A stretch of DNA of 49,052 bases. It comes from DASQEH01 sp038239485. GTDB lineage: Bacteria; Actinomycetota; Actinomycetes; Propionibacteriales; Nocardioidaceae. The stretch covers positions 1-49,052 of the forward strand of contig JBBSET010000027.1 in assembly GCA_038239485.1 (NCBI GenBank), given 5' to 3'. A model generated the notes under the pieces. That model was not told the origin of the DNA. It did no database searches and saw nothing but the letters and a program-made list of their open reading frames with translations. The number at the start of each line of letters is the position of its first letter. Position 1 is the stretch's first letter. Positions 18,965 to 27,382 of this stretch are shown here, one piece after another. The position numbers were made by a program, and so were the translations under genes.

Positions 18965-19496
18965 AGGTGACTCCCTGGGGTCGGCTCGGCCACGGTCGCT
19001 GCTTCGGTCAGCGGAGAAGACATGTCGTTGGCTTGCGTTCGGCCACTGCCTTGGCGGGAGCATAGCGAGGTTTCCGGGCCGGATGGGTAAGCGCCAGGCT
19101 CACGCAACCAAATCGGAACCTGCGGGTAACAGGGCAGCTGGACGCGGCGCCAAGCCGCTTCAACCTGGTCAGCGCAGCGCCGCGACAAGCTCGGTGATAC
19201 CGGAGCCGACAAGGACCGTCGCCACATTGACCACCGTGCCGAAACCTCGAAACATCTGGCGCGGTCACCCCTCAGCGGTTGGTCGAACTCGTGGCCGGGT
19301 CGGCCCGGGACGGGCGGTGTAAGTCGGTGTGGTGGGTGCACCACGGCGCGGCAATCGGTTGCTAATAATTGCCACGCGGAATGGCGGCTTGCCGTCCGTC
19401 CGTCGTAGGGTGGGCGTCACCGCCTGCCGGGATGGAGCCTGATGACCGTTGCATGGTGGCACCGCCAGCTCGGGGGAAACGAGAGGTGGACCGCTT
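18965..19496. other. Intergenic region between livH and the acetyltransferase
   Basis: 532 bases without a supportable gene. A possible livH -10 TATGCT lies on the reverse strand at 19064-19059. On the forward strand TAGGGT (19406-19411) could serve the acetyltransferase. A 6-bp inverted repeat GGCAAT/ATTGCC (19350-19355, 19368-19373) flanks an AT-rich spot. All are weak. Confidence 0.5.
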
Positions 19497-20105
19497 ATGA
19501 CTCGGGGCTCCGTGACCGTCCGCGACGTCGAGGTCGACGATGCCGAGGCACTGCAGGCGATCTGGCTCGACTTCGCGGTTGAGCCGACCCGGGCTACCCG
19601 ATCCGCACAATCCTCCCTGGACCAGATCCGGCGGGCGATCGGACGGCTCAGGTCGGAGCCGACAGAGCGGTTGTTGATGGCTGTCGTCGACGACACCCCG
19701 GTCGGCGTCGCCCATCTGCGCCGGGCGCCACTGTCACCGATCCACGACGAGGAAGCCGTCCACGTTGGCTACCTCCATGTGCTCAGTGGGCATCGTCGGC
19801 GAGGGGTGGGCAGGCATCTGCTCGATGCCGCCACGACCTGGGCGGAGGAGAGGGGCAGCACTCACATCGTGGCATCGGTGGCCGCGACGGCGCGCGACGC
19901 CAACAGGTTCCTGGCCCGCCTCGGACTCAGCCAGGTCGCCATCGTCCGTGCGGCCAGCGTGGCCCAGCTGCGCAGCAAGCTCACCACCACCGGAGCGAAG
20001 ACCGCGGCCAGCAACGTCGTCGCGGTCCGTCGGCTGATGCGGAGCTCGCGCCGGGCCCGCTGGGAGTCTCCGGGGCTCAGCGCGCCGCCACATCTGGGCC
20101 GGTAG
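19497..20105 (+). CDS. GNAT-family N-acetyltransferase
   Basis: 202-residue protein with one GNAT domain (~5-150), which moves an acetyl group from acetyl-CoA to an unknown amine. The acetyl-CoA loop is visible as SGHRRRGVGRHLLDAA, preceded by strand HVGYLHVL and followed by HIVASVAATARDANRFLARLG. ATG 19497 is chosen for the GAGAGG at 19481-19486. The last ~45 residues are basic and lie beyond the domain. Its end overlaps the end of the opposing thioesterase gene by 29 nt. Substrate unknown. Confidence 0.78.
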   Translation: MTRGSVTVRDVEVDDAEALQAIWLDFAVEPTRATRSAQSSLDQIRRAIGRLRSEPTERLLMAVVDDTPVGVAHLRRAPLSPIHDEEAVHVGYLHVLSGHRRRGVGRHLLDAATTWAEERGSTHIVASVAATARDANRFLARLGLSQVAIVRAASVAQLRSKLTTTGAKTAASNVVAVRRLMRSSRRARWESPGLSAPPHLGR

Positions 20106-20547
20106 CCTCGACGCTGTCCGGCGTCGGCGGCTGGGCAGGTCGCTTCGGCAGCAGGTTGCAGGTGAGCCGTGCTGTGCAGACCCGCCGGTCCTGGTCGTCG
20201 GTGATGACGATCTCATAGCAGGCGACCGTGCGCCCCAGGTGCAGCGGCGTCGCGACCCCGCGAACCAGGCCGGAGGCGACCGCCCTGTGGTGCGTCGCGT
20301 TGATGTCGACGCCGACGGCGACGGCGTGGGGGTGGGCATACAGGTTGGCGCCGACGGAGCCGAGACTCTCGGCGAGGACACAGGACGCGCCGCCGTGCAG
20401 CAGCCCGAAAGGCTGACGGTTGCCCTCCACCGGCATGGTGCCGACGACGCGCTGCGGACTGGCCTCGGTGATCTCGATGCCGATCCGCTCGTTGATCGTG
20501 TCGCCCTGGTTGGGCCAACCGGCCATCACGTCGTCGAGCTGGGTCAT
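20077..20547 (-). CDS. Hotdog-fold acyl-CoA thioesterase (MenI/YdiI-like)
   Basis: 156-residue hotdog thioesterase. The segments RQPFGLLHGGASCVLAESLG, VGVDINATHH and VRGVATPLHLGR are very close to E. coli YdiI/MenI, which hydrolyses 1,4-dihydroxy-2-naphthoyl-CoA in menaquinone synthesis; the catalytic acid corresponds to E60. PaaI-type phenylacetyl thioesterases are a possible alternative. ATG 20547 has GGAGGAG 6 nt upstream on the reverse strand. It is divergent from polA with only 48 nt between the starts and shares overlapping -10 boxes with it. The frame runs on upstream as an antisense shadow of polA, which was ignored. Confidence 0.88.
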   Translation of the reverse strand: MTQLDDVMAGWPNQGDTINERIGIEITEASPQRVVGTMPVEGNRQPFGLLHGGASCVLAESLGSVGANLYAHPHAVAVGVDINATHHRAVASGLVRGVATPLHLGRTVACYEIVITDDQDRRVCTARLTCNLLPKRPAQPPTPDSVEATGPDVAAR

Positions 20548-20579
20548 GTCGTCTCCTCCACCGAAAGTGTCTGCTGCCA

Positions 20580-20589
20580 AGACTAGAGT
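20580..20589. promoter_or_regulatory. Overlapping divergent -10 boxes for polA and the thioesterase
   Basis: Forward TAGAGT (20584-20589) sits 6 nt before the polA GTG. Reverse TAGTCT (20585-20580) sits ~33 nt before the thioesterase ATG. The two hexamers share the TA at 20584-20585, so one melted region could fire both ways. Forward product would be leaderless; reverse product would carry a short leader with a Shine-Dalgarno site. Confidence 0.55.
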
Positions 20590-20595
20590 TCCGGT

Positions 20596-23295
20596 GTGCC
20601 TGCCTCTGCTGACACCTCGACCGAGTCCCGGCCCCGGCTGCTGCTGCTCGACGGCCACTCCCTGGCGTACCGCGCCTTCTATGCCCTGCCTGTGGAGAAC
20701 TTCTCCACCACCACCGGGCAGCCGACCAACGCCGTCTACGGGTTCACGTCGATGCTCATCAACGTCCTGCGTGACGAGGCTCCGACCCATCTGGCGGTCG
20801 CGTTCGACGTGTCCCGGAAGACCTTCCGGGCGGCGGAGTATGTCGACTACAAGGCCAACCGGTCGGCCAGCCCGGTCGAGTTCCGCGGCCAGGTGTCCCT
20901 GGTCAAAGAGGTATTGACCGCGCTTCGGGTGGCGATGGTCGAGATGGACGGCTTCGAGGCCGACGACGTCATCGCCACCCTGGCCAGCCAGGCGGAGACA
21001 GCGGGGTACGACGTGCTGATCTGCTCGGGCGACCGCGACGTGTTCCAGCTGGTCAGCGACGCGGTGACGGTCCTCTACCCGCGGCGCGGTGTCTCGGACC
21101 TGGACCGGATGACGCCGGCGGCGGTCTGGGACCGTTACGGCGTACCCCCGCAGAAGTATCCCGACCTGGCGGCCATGGTCGGGGAGTCCAGCGACAACCT
21201 GCCGGGAGTCCCCGGCGTCGGTCCGAAGACAGCGGCGAAGTGGATCGCCCAGTTCGGCGACCTCGACCAGATCGTGGCGCGGGTGGACGAGATCTCGGGC
21301 AAGGCAGGGGAGTCGCTGCGCACGCATCTGGCCGACGTGATCCGCAACCGCCGCATCAACGAGCTGGTCCGCACCCTCGACCTGCCGCTGACCGTCGACG
21401 AGCTCGAGCAAGGGGCCTGGGACCGCGACGAGGTGCACAAGATCTTCGACGGCCTGGAGTTCCGGGTGCTGCGCGATCGGCTCTTCGCGACGCTGTCGGT
21501 CGAGGAGCCCGAGATCCGGCCGGCCGCCGAGGTCGACACAATCCGCCTTGGTGCTGGTGAGGTTGCCGGCTGGCTCGCGGAGCACGCCTCGGGCCAGGCG
21601 CTGACCGGAGTCCACGTGCACGGGCAGTGGGGCAGCGGCACCGGCCAGGTGCACGCGGTCGCTCTCGGGGCCGCCACCGGCGATGCGGCCTGGGTCGACG
21701 CCGTCGACATCGCCGCCGACGACGAGATCGCCCTCGCGGCGTGGCTGGCCGACCCGGCCCGGCACAAGGCGCTGCACGACGCGAAGGGCCCGATGTTGGC
21801 GCTGGCCGCCCGGGGGTGGCCACTCGCCGGGCTCGCCTTCGACACCGCCCTGTCGGCGTACCTCTCGCACCCGGATCAGCGGTCCTACGACCTGGCCGAT
21901 CTCACGCTGCGATACCTGCACCGAGAGCTCAAGGGCAGCGGAGCCCCTCCCGACCAGCTGTCCTTCGACCTCGACGGTGACACCGCGGAGTCCCAGGAGT
22001 CGATGCTCGAGGCGCATGCCGTGGTCGACCTGGCCGGCGCCCTGGCGACCGAGCTCGAGGAGCGGGGCGGCAGCGGGCTGCTCGCCGACGTCGAGCTTCC
22101 GCTCGTCGACGTGCTGGCGCGAATGGAGCAGTTCGGGATCGCCGTCGACATCGACCACCTGACCTCCCTGGAGGCCCAGTTCGCCGGCCGGGTGAAGCAG
22201 GCGGCCGACGACGCGTACGCCGTGATCGGCAAGCAGATCAACCTCGGGTCGCCCAAACAGCTGCAGACGGTGTTGTTCGACGAGCTCGCGATGCCCAAGA
22301 CCAAGCGCACCAAGACCGGCTACACCACCGACGCCGAGGCGCTGCAGGCGCTGTTCGACAAGACCGGGCACCCGTTCCTCGAGCACATGCTGATCCACCG
22401 CGACGCGACCCGGCTCCGCCAGACCGTCGAGGGGCTGCTGAAGACGGTCGCCGATGACGGGCGCATCCACACGACCTTCAACCAGATGATCGCCGCCACC
22501 GGGAGGCTGTCGTCGACCGAGCCCAACCTGCAGAACATCCCGATCCGGACCGAGGAGGGCCGGCGGATCCGGGAGGCCTTCATCGTCGACGAGGGCAGCG
22601 AGGCGTTGCTGACGGCCGACTACAGCCAGATCGAGATGCGCATCATGGCCGATGTCTCCGACGACACCGGGCTGATCGCGGCCTTCAACTCGGGTGAGGA
22701 CTTCCACTCGGTGATGGCAGCCCGCGTCTTCGACGTCGACCCTGGCTCGGTGAGCGGAGCCCAGCGGTCCAAGATCAAGGCGATGAACTACGGGCTCGCC
22801 TACGGCTTGTCCGCCTACGGGCTGGGCCTGCAGCTGAGGATCGAGCCAGCGGAGGCACGCGGCCTGATGGACGAGTACTTCGAGCGCTTCGGGGGGGTTC
22901 GCGCTTATCTGCGCGGCGTCGTCGACGAGGCGAGGCGCACCGGGTTCACCGAGACGATCCTGGGGCGGCGTCGCTACCTACCCGACCTGACCAGCGACAA
23001 CCGGCAGCGTCGCGAGATGGCCGAGCGGATGGCACTCAATGCGCCCATCCAGGGCTCGGCCGCCGACATCATCAAGGTCGCGATGCTGGGCGTCGATGCC
23101 GCCCTCACGGCTGAGGGGCTGGCGTCACGGATGGTCCTCCAGGTGCACGACGAGCTCGTCTTCGAGGTGGTGCCGGGGGAGCGGCAGCCGCTGGAGACGC
23201 TTGTACGCCGCGAGATGGCCGCTGCCGCGACGCTCAAGGTGCCGCTGGAAGTGTCAGTCGGGGTGGGACGCACGTGGCATGAGGCTGGTCACTAG
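20596..23295 (+). CDS. polA: DNA polymerase I
   Basis: 899-residue repair and Okazaki-fragment polymerase. Order: 5' nuclease (~10-300, LLLLDGHSLAYRAFY, SGDRDVFQLV, GVPGVGPKTAAKW), a degenerate 3'-5' exonuclease-like domain (~315-495), and family A polymerase (~500-899) with motif A DYSQIEMR (675-682), motif B RSKIKAMNYGLAYG (724 on) and motif C QVHDE (849-853). The exonuclease acidic residues are lost (ALHDAKG where proofreading enzymes have a KYD motif), as in mycobacterial PolA. Position 732 is Tyr, where E. coli has Phe762. GTG start, probably leaderless; its 3' end overlaps the opposing flippase gene by 42 nt. Confidence 0.97.
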   Translation: MPASADTSTESRPRLLLLDGHSLAYRAFYALPVENFSTTTGQPTNAVYGFTSMLINVLRDEAPTHLAVAFDVSRKTFRAAEYVDYKANRSASPVEFRGQVSLVKEVLTALRVAMVEMDGFEADDVIATLASQAETAGYDVLICSGDRDVFQLVSDAVTVLYPRRGVSDLDRMTPAAVWDRYGVPPQKYPDLAAMVGESSDNLPGVPGVGPKTAAKWIAQFGDLDQIVARVDEISGKAGESLRTHLADVIRNRRINELVRTLDLPLTVDELEQGAWDRDEVHKIFDGLEFRVLRDRLFATLSVEEPEIRPAAEVDTIRLGAGEVAGWLAEHASGQALTGVHVHGQWGSGTGQVHAVALGAATGDAAWVDAVDIAADDEIALAAWLADPARHKALHDAKGPMLALAARGWPLAGLAFDTALSAYLSHPDQRSYDLADLTLRYLHRELKGSGAPPDQLSFDLDGDTAESQESMLEAHAVVDLAGALATELEERGGSGLLADVELPLVDVLARMEQFGIAVDIDHLTSLEAQFAGRVKQAADDAYAVIGKQINLGSPKQLQTVLFDELAMPKTKRTKTGYTTDAEALQALFDKTGHPFLEHMLIHRDATRLRQTVEGLLKTVADDGRIHTTFNQMIAATGRLSSTEPNLQNIPIRTEEGRRIREAFIVDEGSEALLTADYSQIEMRIMADVSDDTGLIAAFNSGEDFHSVMAARVFDVDPGSVSGAQRSKIKAMNYGLAYGLSAYGLGLQLRIEPAEARGLMDEYFERFGGVRAYLRGVVDEARRTGFTETILGRRRYLPDLTSDNRQRREMAERMALNAPIQGSAADIIKVAMLGVDAALTAEGLASRMVLQVHDELVFEVVPGERQPLETLVRREMAAAATLKVPLEVSVGVGRTWHEAGH

Positions 23296-24510
23296 CCCGA
23301 CCCCGAAGGCGATGCTTGCCGCGAGCGCCACGAGCACCCGGACCGAGTCGACGAGAGGTACCGCCACACCCACCAGCACGATCGCCGCGAGCCAGAGCAC
23401 GATCGCCGAGTGCGCCTGTGCCGCGATGGCGTCGTAGACCAGGATCTGCAGCGCCGCGAAGATCGTTCCCTCGAGCGCGAACAGCCAGGCGACAGGTCCT
23501 AGATCGGCGTACTCACTGCCGCCGGCGAAGGTGACGGCGAGGTCCGGCACCACCGCGACCGCGGCGACCACGAGCAGACCTAGGCCCCCCACTGCCAGCA
23601 AGGGTCCGATGAAGACCCGCCTGCCTCGCTCGGTCGCCATCGACGGGAAGGCGACCACGAGCACGAAGGTCGGCAGGAAGAGACAGGCCTTGGCCAGGAT
23701 CGCACCGGCGGCGTAGATGCCGGCGTCGTGCGTGCTGAACAGGTGCCGGGCCAGCAGCACGTCGAGGTTGGTGAAGGCGAAGAAGGCCAGCAGCGTGTGG
23801 CCGTTGCGCCATAGCTCGCCGAGCACCGGTGCGTGGTCGCTCACCCCGAAGGCCGGGGCGCGGCAGAAGACAGAGCCGAGCAGGGCGGGTGCCAGGCTCC
23901 CCACGGCGACGCCGACCATGGCCGAGCGCAGCGACGGGTCGACGAGCAGCGCCACGGTCCCGCCCAGCACCCGTCCGGCTCCCATGGCGACGTAGATCAG
24001 GGCGAGGGGCACCCAGCGCCGCTCGCCCTGGACGATGCCGGCGAAGGCGCCCATCAGGGTCAGCGGGACGGCTGAGGCGCCCACCATGGCGGCGGCGACC
24101 CAGTCGTGGAGGTGGAGCAGCCGGTCCAGCACAGGGGCCGCGAGCAGGAACAGCACCCCGAGCCCGATGGCGACACCCCAGGCGTTGCGCAGGACGTCGC
24201 GGCTGACACCGGCGAGATGGCGCTCGTCGGCCGTCGCGAGCCTCCTCGCTGCGGTGGCCTGGAGCGTCAGGGAGCCGACATTGGCCACGATCAGGACACC
24301 GAGCAGGGCGCTGACGCCGCCGAAGTCCTTGGGGCCGAGCAGGCGAGCCGACAGCAGGGTGAAGAGGTAGGCGAGAGCGTTCATCGCCATCATCCCGATG
24401 CCGACGACCGAGTTGGCCCGTGCAGTTCCGGCGGCTGGGGTCACGCTATGGCTGCCCACCGACACCGGCGGCGTCATCGGCCCGCTGTCGCCATCCCCCT
24501 CCGACGTCAT
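23254..24510 (-). CDS. Polysaccharide flippase-like membrane protein
   Basis: 418-residue protein with about 12 hydrophobic segments, resembling the Wzx/RfbX (oligosaccharide flippase) branch of the MOP superfamily. Typical is the first helix pair with LLSARLLGPKDFGGVSALLG, the flippase mark, and paired helices repeating through the protein. It may move a lipid-linked glycan across the membrane, but no glycan synthesis genes lie nearby, so the cargo is unknown. ATG 24510 is used as the first start giving a short cytoplasmic N-terminus. It follows a methyltransferase gene by 64 nt and overlaps polA tail to tail. Confidence 0.78.
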   Translation of the reverse strand: MTSEGDGDSGPMTPPVSVGSHSVTPAAGTARANSVVGIGMMAMNALAYLFTLLSARLLGPKDFGGVSALLGVLIVANVGSLTLQATAARRLATADERHLAGVSRDVLRNAWGVAIGLGVLFLLAAPVLDRLLHLHDWVAAAMVGASAVPLTLMGAFAGIVQGERRWVPLALIYVAMGAGRVLGGTVALLVDPSLRSAMVGVAVGSLAPALLGSVFCRAPAFGVSDHAPVLGELWRNGHTLLAFFAFTNLDVLLARHLFSTHDAGIYAAGAILAKACLFLPTFVLVVAFPSMATERGRRVFIGPLLAVGGLGLLVVAAVAVVPDLAVTFAGGSEYADLGPVAWLFALEGTIFAALQILVYDAIAAQAHSAIVLWLAAIVLVGVAVPLVDSVRVLVALAASIAFGVGLVTSLMPRASHPD

Positions 24511-24574
24511 GCGGCTCAGTCTGCCCGATCGGGCAGCGTCCCCGGCGCTGGTCCGCCTGCGCGTCGCCCCGGTC

Positions 24575-25381
24575 TCACAGGTCCCGCCGGCGGCGCACGC
24601 TGAAGATGGCGGTGCCGGGAAGCAGAGCCCCCCGGATCGGTCCCCAGCCGCCCCAGACCTCGGTGTTCGAGGTTGGCCAGGGCGGTTCGAGCAACCCGAC
24701 CAGCTCGAGGCCGGCACGGTTGATCGCCGCTACCCAGTCACCGACCGTGTGGTGTGGCTCGACATACGTCGCAGTTCCGTCAGCGTCGACCTCGACGTAG
24801 GAGGTCCGGTCGAAGTAGGACCTGATGATCGTCGTCCCGTGCTCGGTCGGGTCGTCGGCGAACATTCGTCGAGCCGGGTGAACGACGGAGAAGACGAAGC
24901 GGCCGCCCGGCCGGAGGATCCGGCGGGTCTCGGCAAGGGCCGCCGCGATGTCGACGACGAACGGGAGCGCGCCGAAGGCGGAGCAGGCGAGGTCGAAGGA
25001 TGCGTCGGGGAAGGGCAGCGCGGTCACCGACGCTGCTGCCACTGGTACCCGCAGCCCGGTATCGAGGTCGATGCGACGGCTGTGCTGGAGCTGACGGACC
25101 GAGATGTCGACCCCGACGGGCTCGGCGCCGCGGGTCGTCAGCCACCGTGCGCACTGGCCGGCGCCGCATCCGATGTCAAGCACCCGCCGGCCGGCCACGT
25201 CGCCGAGCAGCTGGGCGTCGGCCTCGTCGAGCCCTTCCGGCGACCAGACGAACCCGACGTCGCGGAGGAAGTCGGCGTGGTCCAGCTGGTAGGAGTCTGC
25301 CTCGCGGTCCCAGTCGCCGCGGTTGGCGCGCTGGGCCTCGGCGTCGCTCGTGTGGCGGAACTCGGCGCTGGAGGAGCCCAT
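24575..25381 (-). CDS. SAM-dependent class I methyltransferase
   Basis: 268-residue methyltransferase of the Methyltransf_11/25 type. Motif I is VLDIGCGAGQCARWL, motif post-I VGVDIS, and the motif IV region is FDLACSAFGALPFV, followed by LRPGGRFVFSVVHP. The substrate is unknown. The start is supported by a leaderless promoter: on the reverse strand TAGCGT (25394-25389), 7 nt, ATG. It lies 64 nt upstream of the flippase gene on the same strand, so the two may be co-transcribed. Confidence 0.88.
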   Translation of the reverse strand: MGSSSAEFRHTSDAEAQRANRGDWDREADSYQLDHADFLRDVGFVWSPEGLDEADAQLLGDVAGRRVLDIGCGAGQCARWLTTRGAEPVGVDISVRQLQHSRRIDLDTGLRVPVAAASVTALPFPDASFDLACSAFGALPFVVDIAAALAETRRILRPGGRFVFSVVHPARRMFADDPTEHGTTIIRSYFDRTSYVEVDADGTATYVEPHHTVGDWVAAINRAGLELVGLLEPPWPTSNTEVWGGWGPIRGALLPGTAIFSVRRRRDL

Positions 25382-25388
25382 GTCCGAG

Positions 25389-25394
25389 ACGCTA
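25389..25394 (-). promoter_or_regulatory. -10 box of leaderless methyltransferase promoter
   Basis: TAGCGT on the reverse strand, 7 nt before ATG 25381. No ribosome binding site follows it. Confidence 0.5.
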
Positions 25395-25537
25395 CCGGTG
25401 CCGTCGCGCCGTGGCGTGGCCCAGCCGGGTCAGGCGTCGTCGGGCAGCGGGGGTCGACCACTTCTGGTCGCACGCGACGCTCGCCGCTGACATCCGCCAC
25501 CTCCTCGAGGTCGCCGGGCAACCCGCGCCCGCGTCGG

Positions 25538-26431
25538 CTACAGCTCGGCGAGCTGCGCCAGCGTCGTACCGACCGACGCCGTCACCTTGAGGGTGTAGAG
25601 GTGGTCGGCGCGGGTGCGGCCCAGGTTGACGGCCGCCACCGGTTTGCCGAGCCGCGCGGCGGCCGCCGCATGGCGGTAGCCGGAGTGGACCATCAGGCTC
25701 GAGCCCACGACCAGCACCGCATCGGACGCCATGAGCGCGGAGGCGGCGCGGGTATGACGCCATGGCGGCACGCTCTCGCCGAAGAACACCACGTCGGGCT
25801 TGACCACGCCACCGCAGCGGGGACAGTTCGGGACCACGAAGCTGCCGAAGTCGACCTGGTCCAGGTCGGCGTCGCCGTCGGGAGCGATGGGTGCGTCCAG
25901 GTGCACCCAAGACTCGTTCAATGCCTCCAGGTGCTGTTGCCACACGGCCCGGGCCGAGCTGTGCAAGCAGCTCGTACAGGCGACCCGGTCGAGGCGGCCG
26001 TGCAGGTCGACCACGCGCTTCGACCCGGCTGCCTGGTGGAGACCGTCGACATTCTGGGTGACGAGCAGGCTGAGTCGCCCCGACTGCTCGAGCTTGGCCA
26101 GTGCATGATGGCCGACGTTGGGGGATGCCCCGCCGAAGCTTCGCCAGCCGATCAGGCTCCGGGCCCAGTACCGGGCCCGCATCAGTGGGTCGCGCATGAA
26201 CGGCATGTACTCCACTGGGGTCTGTCGCTTCCAGGCACCCGTGACATCGCGGTAGTCGGGGATGCCGGACTCGGTGCTGCACCCCGCCCCCGTGAGCACG
26301 AACAGCGTCCGGTGCCGCGCCACGAACTCACGCAGGTCGTCGACGTCACCGATCGGCGGATCGGCTGGGGGAGGGGCCTCCCGATGCCGCAGCCGCGGGT
26401 ACGTCGGGAACGGCTCGGGGGCGGTCGTCAT
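25538..26431 (-). CDS. Sirtuin-type NAD-dependent protein deacylase
   Basis: 297-residue Sir2 enzyme that removes acyl groups from lysines using NAD. Visible are the NAD loop TGAGCSTESGIPDYR, the TQNVDGLHQAAGS segment, the catalytic His in VVDLHGRL, two zinc-binding Cys pairs (CTSC and CPRCGG) and VVGSSLMVHSGY. The sequence best fits the class II (SIRT4-like) branch. About 40 residues precede the core. TACCCT lies 10 nt before the ATG on the reverse strand, so the leader is very short. It is followed by the methyltransferase after 156 nt. Confidence 0.9.
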   Translation of the reverse strand: MTTAPEPFPTYPRLRHREAPPPADPPIGDVDDLREFVARHRTLFVLTGAGCSTESGIPDYRDVTGAWKRQTPVEYMPFMRDPLMRARYWARSLIGWRSFGGASPNVGHHALAKLEQSGRLSLLVTQNVDGLHQAAGSKRVVDLHGRLDRVACTSCLHSSARAVWQQHLEALNESWVHLDAPIAPDGDADLDQVDFGSFVVPNCPRCGGVVKPDVVFFGESVPPWRHTRAASALMASDAVLVVGSSLMVHSGYRHAAAAARLGKPVAAVNLGRTRADHLYTLKVTASVGTTLAQLAEL

Positions 26432-26456
26432 GGCCCTGTCGAGGGTACCCGGACCG

Positions 26457-27236
26457 TCAGGAGACGGGGGACCCGATCAACAGCCCGACGGCGAACGTCA
26501 CCGCCACCGCAACGGCTCCGAGAAGCAGTTGACGCGCGCCCGAGTAGACCAGCGGCCTGCCGGTGAGCGCTCCGACGAAGGTCCCCCCTCCCACCAGGGC
26601 GACGGCGGTGATCACCATGGCCGTGACCAGGCTGCCGAGGCCGAGCACGTACGGCAATAGTGGCAGCAGCGCTCCGAGCGAGAACGCGACGAGCGACGCC
26701 CCGCCGGCCAGGAACGGCGAGGGCAGGTCTTGCGCGTCGACACCGAGCTCCTCGCGCGTGTGGAAGCGCAGCGCCACCGCCGGGTCCTCCGAGACCGCGG
26801 CGGCCATTTTGGCGGCGGTCACAGCGTCCGCGCCATAGCCGCGGAACGTCTCCGCGAGCTCGGCCTGCTCAGCGGCCGGGAACTCTGCGTGCATCCGTCG
26901 CTCCACCGCGACCTCGGCGTGCACGAGCTCGTTCTGGTTGGTGACTGACACATACTCGCCTGTGCCCATCGAGAAGGCGCCGGCAACGAGCCCGGCCAGG
27001 CCGGTCAGCACGATCGCATGGGAAGTGGCGCCGCCGCCTCCGACCCCGGCGATCAGCGCCGCGTTGGTCACGAGTCCGTCCACGGCACCGAACACCGTCG
27101 GTCGCAGCCAGCCGCCGGACACGTCCCGGTGCCGATGCGACCAGCCGTTGGCAGTCGCCGCCTGGGTCGCCCGGTTCCCGGCGGCCACCGGGTCGGGTTG
27201 TACCGCTGGCGGCAGCTGCACCTCCTCGTCGCTCAC
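26457..27236 (-). CDS. VIT1/CCC1-family iron/manganese transporter (second copy)
   Basis: 259-residue paralogue of the protein encoded at 4080-4820, with the same marks: DVSGGWLRPTVFGAVDGL, AGAFSMGTGEYVSV, a Glu-rich cytoplasmic hairpin, REELGVDAQDLPSPF and three C-terminal helices. It has an extra ~30-residue N-terminal arm. GTG 27236 is chosen because GACAAT (27249-27244) lies 7 nt before it, a leaderless arrangement. ATG 27245, three codons upstream, is the alternative and would lie inside that -10 box. It ends 25 nt before the sirtuin start on the same strand, so it may be the first gene of a short operon. Confidence 0.85.
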   Translation of the reverse strand: MSDEEVQLPPAVQPDPVAAGNRATQAATANGWSHRHRDVSGGWLRPTVFGAVDGLVTNAALIAGVGGGGATSHAIVLTGLAGLVAGAFSMGTGEYVSVTNQNELVHAEVAVERRMHAEFPAAEQAELAETFRGYGADAVTAAKMAAAVSEDPAVALRFHTREELGVDAQDLPSPFLAGGASLVAFSLGALLPLLPYVLGLGSLVTAMVITAVALVGGGTFVGALTGRPLVYSGARQLLLGAVAVAVTFAVGLLIGSPVS

Positions 27237-27382
27237 GCGGGCCATTGTCCTCGCTACCGATGCCGTCGCCAACTGGATCGTCGGTGTCCCGCTGGGCGCG
27301 GCGCCCTGGTGGCTCTGTGGCAAGGTGGAAGGAGGGGCCGGAGCGGCCTTTGACGCCGCACGACAGACCCGGAGCCGAGACC

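Noticed and set aside
20077..22707. 876-codon reverse frame across polA
   Set aside because: Only its last 157 codons (the thioesterase) have family motifs. The rest mirrors polA in a GC-rich antisense frame, which stays open because of third-position GC bias.
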